A stretch of DNA of 27,254 bases from positions 1 to 27,254 of the forward strand of contig DOQG01000066.1 in assembly GCA_003512525.1 (NCBI GenBank). Reading direction: 5' to 3'. The position numbers and the translations under genes are program-made. This document shows positions 23,228-27,254 of this stretch, piece after piece (the first letter of the stretch is position 1; every line of letters starts with the position of its first letter). The notes below the pieces were generated by a model. That model did not search any database. It was not told the DNA's origin and saw nothing but the letters and a program-made list of their open reading frames with translations. Source of the DNA: Oscillospiraceae bacterium (lineage in GTDB: Bacteria > Bacillota > Clostridia > Oscillospirales > Ruminococcaceae).

Positions 23228-24784
23228 ATGAGCAATATAAAAAAGCCGGATTTTTCCGAAAAGAACACCGAACCCGTAAACAGATCCGATACCGCACTGT
23301 CGTCAGATCTTGATGAAAACTGCTGTGCTGTAAGAGCGCTTATGAACAACAGCTCGGATCTTATAATCAAATATTTTACCGTAGGCGGTCATAAAATGGC
23401 ATTGCTTACCTGCGAGGGCATGATAGGCAAGGCTGACCTTGCAAACCTTATATTCCGCCCGCTTGTTTCATCTCCTCCCGAAATAGCGGACGATAACGGC
23501 TTTTTCTGTGCAGTATGCACCGATATGCCTATAGCCGAGGAGCAAAAGCAGATGTATGATATCGGAGATCTCTGCCTTTATATAATGTCGGGATTTGCCG
23601 TTTTGCTTTGTAACGGCGCTTCGTTCGGAATAGCGATAGGAATACAGGGATATTCGCACCGAAGCATAGACGAACCGTCTACTCATATGAATTTAAGAGC
23701 TTCCCGCGAAGGGTTTATAGAGGTGGTTAGAACAAATGTGTCTATGGTGCGCCGCCGTATGAAATCCCCCACACTCAAAACCGTTATGATGACGATCGGT
23801 GACCGTAGCAATACGGACGTTTCTGTGTGCTATCTTACCGACAAGGCGGATGTGAACACTGTAAACGCCGTTATTGACAAACTTAAGAATATCCCGCTTA
23901 ACACCATAGTCAGCAGTGAGTATCTGCAAAGCTTTTTAGAGCCCGGCGGCAGTACGCTGTTTTCACAAATATCCGTCACCGAACGTCCCGATGTGTTTGT
24001 GTCAAAGCTATATGAGGGCAGAGTAGGGATAATAGTGGACGGAACGCCGTTTGCGCTTGTTTTGCCTTGCCTTTTTGTGGAGAACTTTGTAACAATGGAT
24101 GACTATTCGCATAAGTCATACTTTTCGGCATTTCTGCGTACTATAAGGTTTTTTGCATTTATTGCGGCGGCTGTACTTCCCGGACTTTATGTCGCACTGT
24201 GTAACTTCCACCCTGAAATGTTCCGTACCGGGCTTTTGCTCAACATCTACTCATCGGTTCAGACAACGGCTTATCCGGTTTTCGGCGAGTGCCTGATAAT
24301 GTATATCCTGTATGAGATAATGCGTGAGGCGGGATTAAGGCTGCCGAGAAGTGTAGGTCACGCGGTTAGTATAGTCGGCGGACTTGTAATAGGCGAAATA
24401 TCGGTTTCTGCCGGGCTTATGAGCGCACCGGTAGTGCTGATAATAGCCGCGACCGGATTGTGCTCGTTTGCCGTGCCGGATCTGTACGACAGCTGTATGA
24501 TATTAAGGCTTGTGTTTATTGTTGCGGGCGGAGTGCTCGGGCTGTTCGGGATAACCATATGCGGGACTGTCATATTTTTCAGGATATGCGAAAAGAACGC
24601 ATACGGAGTGCCATATACCGCACCTTTCGCACCTGTAACGATTAAAAGCATTATGCGTGATACCTTTTTCAGAGCAAGCTGGAAACGCCTTTCCGGCTCG
24701 GATATGACGGTACAGCAGTTGTCCGGCAAGGCTAAGAGCAAACGTGGCGCTGAAAGGACGATCAGAGATGAGCAGGATAAGTAA
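23228..24784 (+). CDS. Spore germination receptor subunit A (GerA family)
   Basis: The product (518 aa) is the A subunit of a nutrient germinant receptor of the spore inner membrane. A soluble N-terminal half (~1-300; LDENCCAVRALMNNSSDLIIKYF, quoted in parts, and ELR-like repeats) is followed by about five membrane segments holding the family hallmark PRSVGHAVSIVGGLVIGE and the AG-x-MSAPVVLIIAATGLCSF stretch. ATG 23228 follows GAGGA; a farther start at 23213 precedes that site. The end overlaps the B-subunit gene by 17 bp. The GerA-like order A-B-C is complete. Confidence 0.94.
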   Translation: MSNIKKPDFSEKNTEPVNRSDTALSSDLDENCCAVRALMNNSSDLIIKYFTVGGHKMALLTCEGMIGKADLANLIFRPLVSSPPEIADDNGFFCAVCTDMPIAEEQKQMYDIGDLCLYIMSGFAVLLCNGASFGIAIGIQGYSHRSIDEPSTHMNLRASREGFIEVVRTNVSMVRRRMKSPTLKTVMMTIGDRSNTDVSVCYLTDKADVNTVNAVIDKLKNIPLNTIVSSEYLQSFLEPGGSTLFSQISVTERPDVFVSKLYEGRVGIIVDGTPFALVLPCLFVENFVTMDDYSHKSYFSAFLRTIRFFAFIAAAVLPGLYVALCNFHPEMFRTGLLLNIYSSVQTTAYPVFGECLIMYILYEIMREAGLRLPRSVGHAVSIVGGLVIGEISVSAGLMSAPVVLIIAATGLCSFAVPDLYDSCMILRLVFIVAGGVLGLFGITICGTVIFFRICEKNAYGVPYTAPFAPVTIKSIMRDTFFRASWKRLSGSDMTVQQLSGKAKSKRGAERTIRDEQDK

Positions 24785-25856
24785 CGGACAGCTTGTGATA
24801 GCTTTTCTGGCGTGCAGATTATCGTCTGAAATGATAACGATCCCCGGAGAGATGGTAAGCTACGGCTTCGACAGATTTGCGGTAATACTGTTTGCAAAAC
24901 TGATCGCCGCATTGCTGTACCTGCCGGTTATATTCATAACGCTGAAATTCAAAGGCGACAGCGTGATAACAGCGGCGTTTCGCAGAAATCGGGCATTCGG
25001 TATAACCGCAGGGATAATTATGTCGGTGCTTCTTTCCGCCACAGCTGTGCAGACCGTGTTGAGCGTACAGCGCTATGTTACAGATACGCTTCTGAACAAT
25101 ATTGTAACAATATCGGGAATAGCGGTGATAACAGCATCGGCTGTATACGGTGCGGTCAAAGGGCTGAGCGCCGTTACAAGAAGCTCTGTCTTTGCGGCTG
25201 CCGTATTCGGTCTGCTGATATTTCTTATAGGTGTTACTATGTGGGATAAGGTCGAGCCTGATTATCTGTATTTTTCCTTTATAAATGACCGGTCGCATTT
25301 TCTGAAAACCCTGATCTCCGAGATAAGTATGAACAGCGAGATATTGATATTCGCCGTAATTACCGATGAACTGCGCAGTAAACCGTACAAGACCGTAATT
25401 TATTACCTGCCGATTCTTTTGATATTGATGGAATTTCTCAATATGCTTTATAACCTGATACTCGGTCCTTATATGACAAAGGTGGAATATCCGCTTTATA
25501 TCATTGCGTCATTGTCCGATATCGTGCTGTTTCAGCGCCTTGACGGTATAGATGCCATAGTCTGGCTGATGTGCGGTATAATAAAAGCCGCACTGCTTAT
25601 TTACTGTATAGGCAGGATCTATACGGTGTGCAGTAATAAGCCGCATACAACGCTTGCGGTCGCAGTATCCGGTTTTTTGATTTTTATGCTCTGTGTGATT
25701 TTAGGCAGTGATGCCGGTGTTTATGAAAGAATGACCAAAATCATGAACAGCGGGATACACATATTGCTCGGCGGTGTAGTCGTGCCGCTTGTCGTCCTGA
25801 TAGCAGGCAGAACAAAGCAAAGAGGGAGGGTGAAAAAGAATGACGAAAATATTTAG
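24768..25856 (+). CDS. Spore germination receptor subunit B (GerB, APC-type permease fold)
   Basis: A 362-aa protein of ~10 membrane segments belonging to the spore_permease family, which is thought to bind the germinant. It begins MSRISNGQLVIAFLACRLSS, quoted in part as ISNGQLVIAFLACRLSS, a typical GerB start; the family pattern continues with VTMWDKVEPDYLYF and EISMNSEILIFAVI. ATG 24768 with AAAGGA; a longer reading from 24744 lacks a site. Overlaps subunit C by 17 bp. Confidence 0.92.
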   Translation: MSRISNGQLVIAFLACRLSSEMITIPGEMVSYGFDRFAVILFAKLIAALLYLPVIFITLKFKGDSVITAAFRRNRAFGITAGIIMSVLLSATAVQTVLSVQRYVTDTLLNNIVTISGIAVITASAVYGAVKGLSAVTRSSVFAAAVFGLLIFLIGVTMWDKVEPDYLYFSFINDRSHFLKTLISEISMNSEILIFAVITDELRSKPYKTVIYYLPILLILMEFLNMLYNLILGPYMTKVEYPLYIIASLSDIVLFQRLDGIDAIVWLMCGIIKAALLIYCIGRIYTVCSNKPHTTLAVAVSGFLIFMLCVILGSDAGVYERMTKIMNSGIHILLGGVVVPLVVLIAGRTKQRGRVKKNDENI

Positions 25857-27048
25857 GACTGCGGCAGTGCTTGTATTGGCTTTATTAACACTCGGTCTGT
25901 GCGGTTGCGCAAATTACATCGATCTTGCGGACAGAGCCATCGTGCAGGCGATAGGTATAGATTATCTACCCGACAAAAAAGCATACCGTATCAGTATGCA
26001 GTATTTCAATCAGTCAAGCGAGGGCGGACAAAATCAGATAGATAAAACGCAGGACAACGTGCTTAAGAGTGTCGGTGAGGGCGATAATGTTTTCTCAGCG
26101 GCAAAAAACGCATCGTTGCTTACGGGAAAAGACTTGCTCCTGAGCGAGAACAGGCTGATCATAATCGGCAAGGAGCTGAGAAAATACGACCTTGAGCAGA
26201 CGATGGAATTTTTCATAGGCAACTTTCATTCGCACCCGCAGGCGTATGTCGCCGCGGCGGAAAATACAGCCGAAGAACTGCTTGATATCCGTTTCAAAGA
26301 GGGCTCAACGTCATCTCAAAGATTATCAGACCTTATCAGAAATGCGGCAAGTGAGGGCAGGTGCAGGTACAGTTATCCGTATCAGGTGATGACAATGCTG
26401 TGTACGGGTACAAGGAGTGCGTTTTTGCCATTGCTTAAGGCGGCAGAGCTTGAAACCGATGTCACGATCCCGAAACAGAGCGGCAATGACAGCGGTAAAG
26501 ACGGGAAAGAGCAGAGTAAAAACAGCGAAACCACGATCATACTTGACGGAGGAATAGTATTTCGGGACGGCGTAGAATTGTTTTCCGCCGATGCCGAAGT
26601 ATCAACAGTTGTATTTTTTCTGACAGACAGAATTTCCGAATATTCATTCACCGTTCCGCTTGAAAAATACGCAAAGCCCAGTGTTACGCTGAATGATATA
26701 TCAAGAAATATAACAGTGACCGAAAAGGACGGAGAGGTAACTTTCAACGTATTTCTCAAAGCGTCCGGCAAGATCGGTTCAAGGGGAAATATAAATGAGG
26801 GAGATATAACTGCTGTAAGAGCTGTTACGGAAACTGCCGAAAAAGAGCTGGAGCGTATAGTAGAAAACTCTGTCATTTCGGTTGCGGGCAAGGGCTGTGA
26901 TGTGTTCGGGCTTGAAAACGCTCTTCGCAGATGCTGTAACAAATTCTATAACGAAAATAAGGACAGAATAGGGGAGGTGATCGCCGACAGCGATTGCAGC
27001 GTGAGTGTAGATATCGATATATTCTCACTCGGACTCAACACGGCATAA
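25840..27048 (+). CDS. Spore germination receptor subunit C, lipoprotein (GerC)
   Basis: The product (402 aa) is the lipid-anchored subunit of the receptor. Signal peptide with lipobox LCGC (Cys23), followed by the family N-terminus NYIDLADRAIVQAIGIDY, LLLSENRLIIIGKELRKY and TMEFFIGNFHSHPQAYV, and a C-terminal domain with EKELERIVENS and FGLENALRRCCNKFY, all typical of Spore_GerAC. GGGAGG precedes the ATG. It is the last gene of the operon; only 11 bp separate its stop from the right repeat element, with no terminator visible. Confidence 0.93.
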   Translation: MTKIFRTAAVLVLALLTLGLCGCANYIDLADRAIVQAIGIDYLPDKKAYRISMQYFNQSSEGGQNQIDKTQDNVLKSVGEGDNVFSAAKNASLLTGKDLLLSENRLIIIGKELRKYDLEQTMEFFIGNFHSHPQAYVAAAENTAEELLDIRFKEGSTSSQRLSDLIRNAASEGRCRYSYPYQVMTMLCTGTRSAFLPLLKAAELETDVTIPKQSGNDSGKDGKEQSKNSETTIILDGGIVFRDGVELFSADAEVSTVVFFLTDRISEYSFTVPLEKYAKPSVTLNDISRNITVTEKDGEVTFNVFLKASGKIGSRGNINEGDITAVRAVTETAEKELERIVENSVISVAGKGCDVFGLENALRRCCNKFYNENKDRIGEVIADSDCSVSVDIDIFSLGLNTA

Positions 27049-27059
27049 CAAAACGGGAT

Positions 27060-27194
27060 TGTGACACAATTCTTCAGCTTATCAAATTACATTAAAACAA
27101 CAATTCAATATATTGTAAAACATCAAAACAATAAATATACTGGAAACATCGCTGAAAACAATTTCCGTGCCGATAAGTTGTTAATAATTTCGTG
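27060..27194 (+). repeat. Right copy of the 135-bp inverted element
   Basis: It is the inverted partner of 1-135, of equal length, beginning TGTGACACAATTC and ending TTAATAATTTCGTG. It starts 12 bp after the gerC stop. ATTGTG-A-CACAAT at its left edge is a small palindrome, weaker in the left copy. It contains an outward promoter (see 27113-27141). Confidence 0.85.
27113..27141 (+). promoter_or_regulatory. Outward promoter inside the right element
   Basis: TTGTAA (27113-27118), 17 bp, TATACT (27136-27141). The left copy has the matching TTGTAA/TATATC pair with 18 bp on the minus strand. Downstream (27141 on) the two copies stay alike for another ~50 nt, as expected of a shared transcribed leader. 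No gene is visible in the remaining 60 bp of the window. Confidence 0.5.
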
Positions 27195-27254
27195 AGTAAA
27201 TCAGCGCAACTGCACTATCACCGACTATCTAAAAAGAACGCTACTATCCTGAGA

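Noticed and set aside
24819..25298. 159-codon minus-strand frame opposite gerB
   Set aside because: It is antisense to a conserved GerB coding region, is rich in Tyr, Cys and His in a way typical of mirror frames, and has no ribosome site.
1..27254. Composite transposon bounded by the inverted 135-bp elements
   Set aside because: There is no transposase or integrase, the inside consists of ordinary chromosomal genes including metG, mnmA and glgA, and the copies are only ~80-85% alike.

Overview
The window looks like chromosomal DNA of a mid-GC, spore-forming Clostridia bacterium of the Ruminococcaceae/Oscillospiraceae type; a gut relative of [Eubacterium] siraeum is my guess from gene content and style, not from a database match. 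Support comes from the three-gene GerA-type germinant receptor operon, a YtrA-type GntR/ABC operon, bacterial glycogen synthase, Gram-positive lipoprotein signal peptides, strong AGGAGG ribosome sites and sigma-A promoters with 16-18 bp spacers. I see no transposase, integrase, phage gene, CRISPR array, tRNA or rRNA.

Layout. 1-386: a 135-bp element (also present inverted at the right end) and the terminator of the next gene. 387-2334 (-): a sugar-binding-protein-like sensor fused to a GGDEF domain; the GGDEF part is frameshifted, apparently by a 17-nt deletion. 2633-6613 (+): a divergent methionyl-tRNA synthetase, a SAM methyltransferase and the tRNA 2-thiouridylase mnmA. 6614-7156: gene-poor stretch with a strong terminator, a structured possible small RNA and palindromes matching the next operon's operator. 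7157-10813 (+): gntR, ABC ATPase and a permease with a very large soluble C-terminal domain, probably self-regulated.

11048-15821 and 20478-21983: four paralogous solute-binding lipoproteins (called A, B, C, D here) with no permease or ATPase beside them. A and B are tandem copies whose first ~280 bp are nearly identical while the rest has diverged; C and D are a second, closer pair with related promoters. Between C and D lie a soluble PocR-domain chemoreceptor (-), glycogen synthase glgA, a Ca2+/Na+ (CaCA) antiporter and a GNAT acetyltransferase.

22046-23139 (-): DUF4363 and DUF421 (YetF-like) membrane protein genes, overlapping by one base, divergent from 23228-27048 (+), the gerA-gerB-gerC operon. 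The right edge holds the second copy of the 135-bp element.

Working view: much of the window deals with sensing and taking up small molecules (four binding proteins, a sugar-sensor GGDEF protein, a PocR chemoreceptor, glycogen storage, a germinant receptor). The parts most worth a second look are the paired 135-bp elements with outward promoters, the permease-less binding-protein family with its patchwork A/B pair, the synthetase with altered signature motifs, and the broken GGDEF gene.
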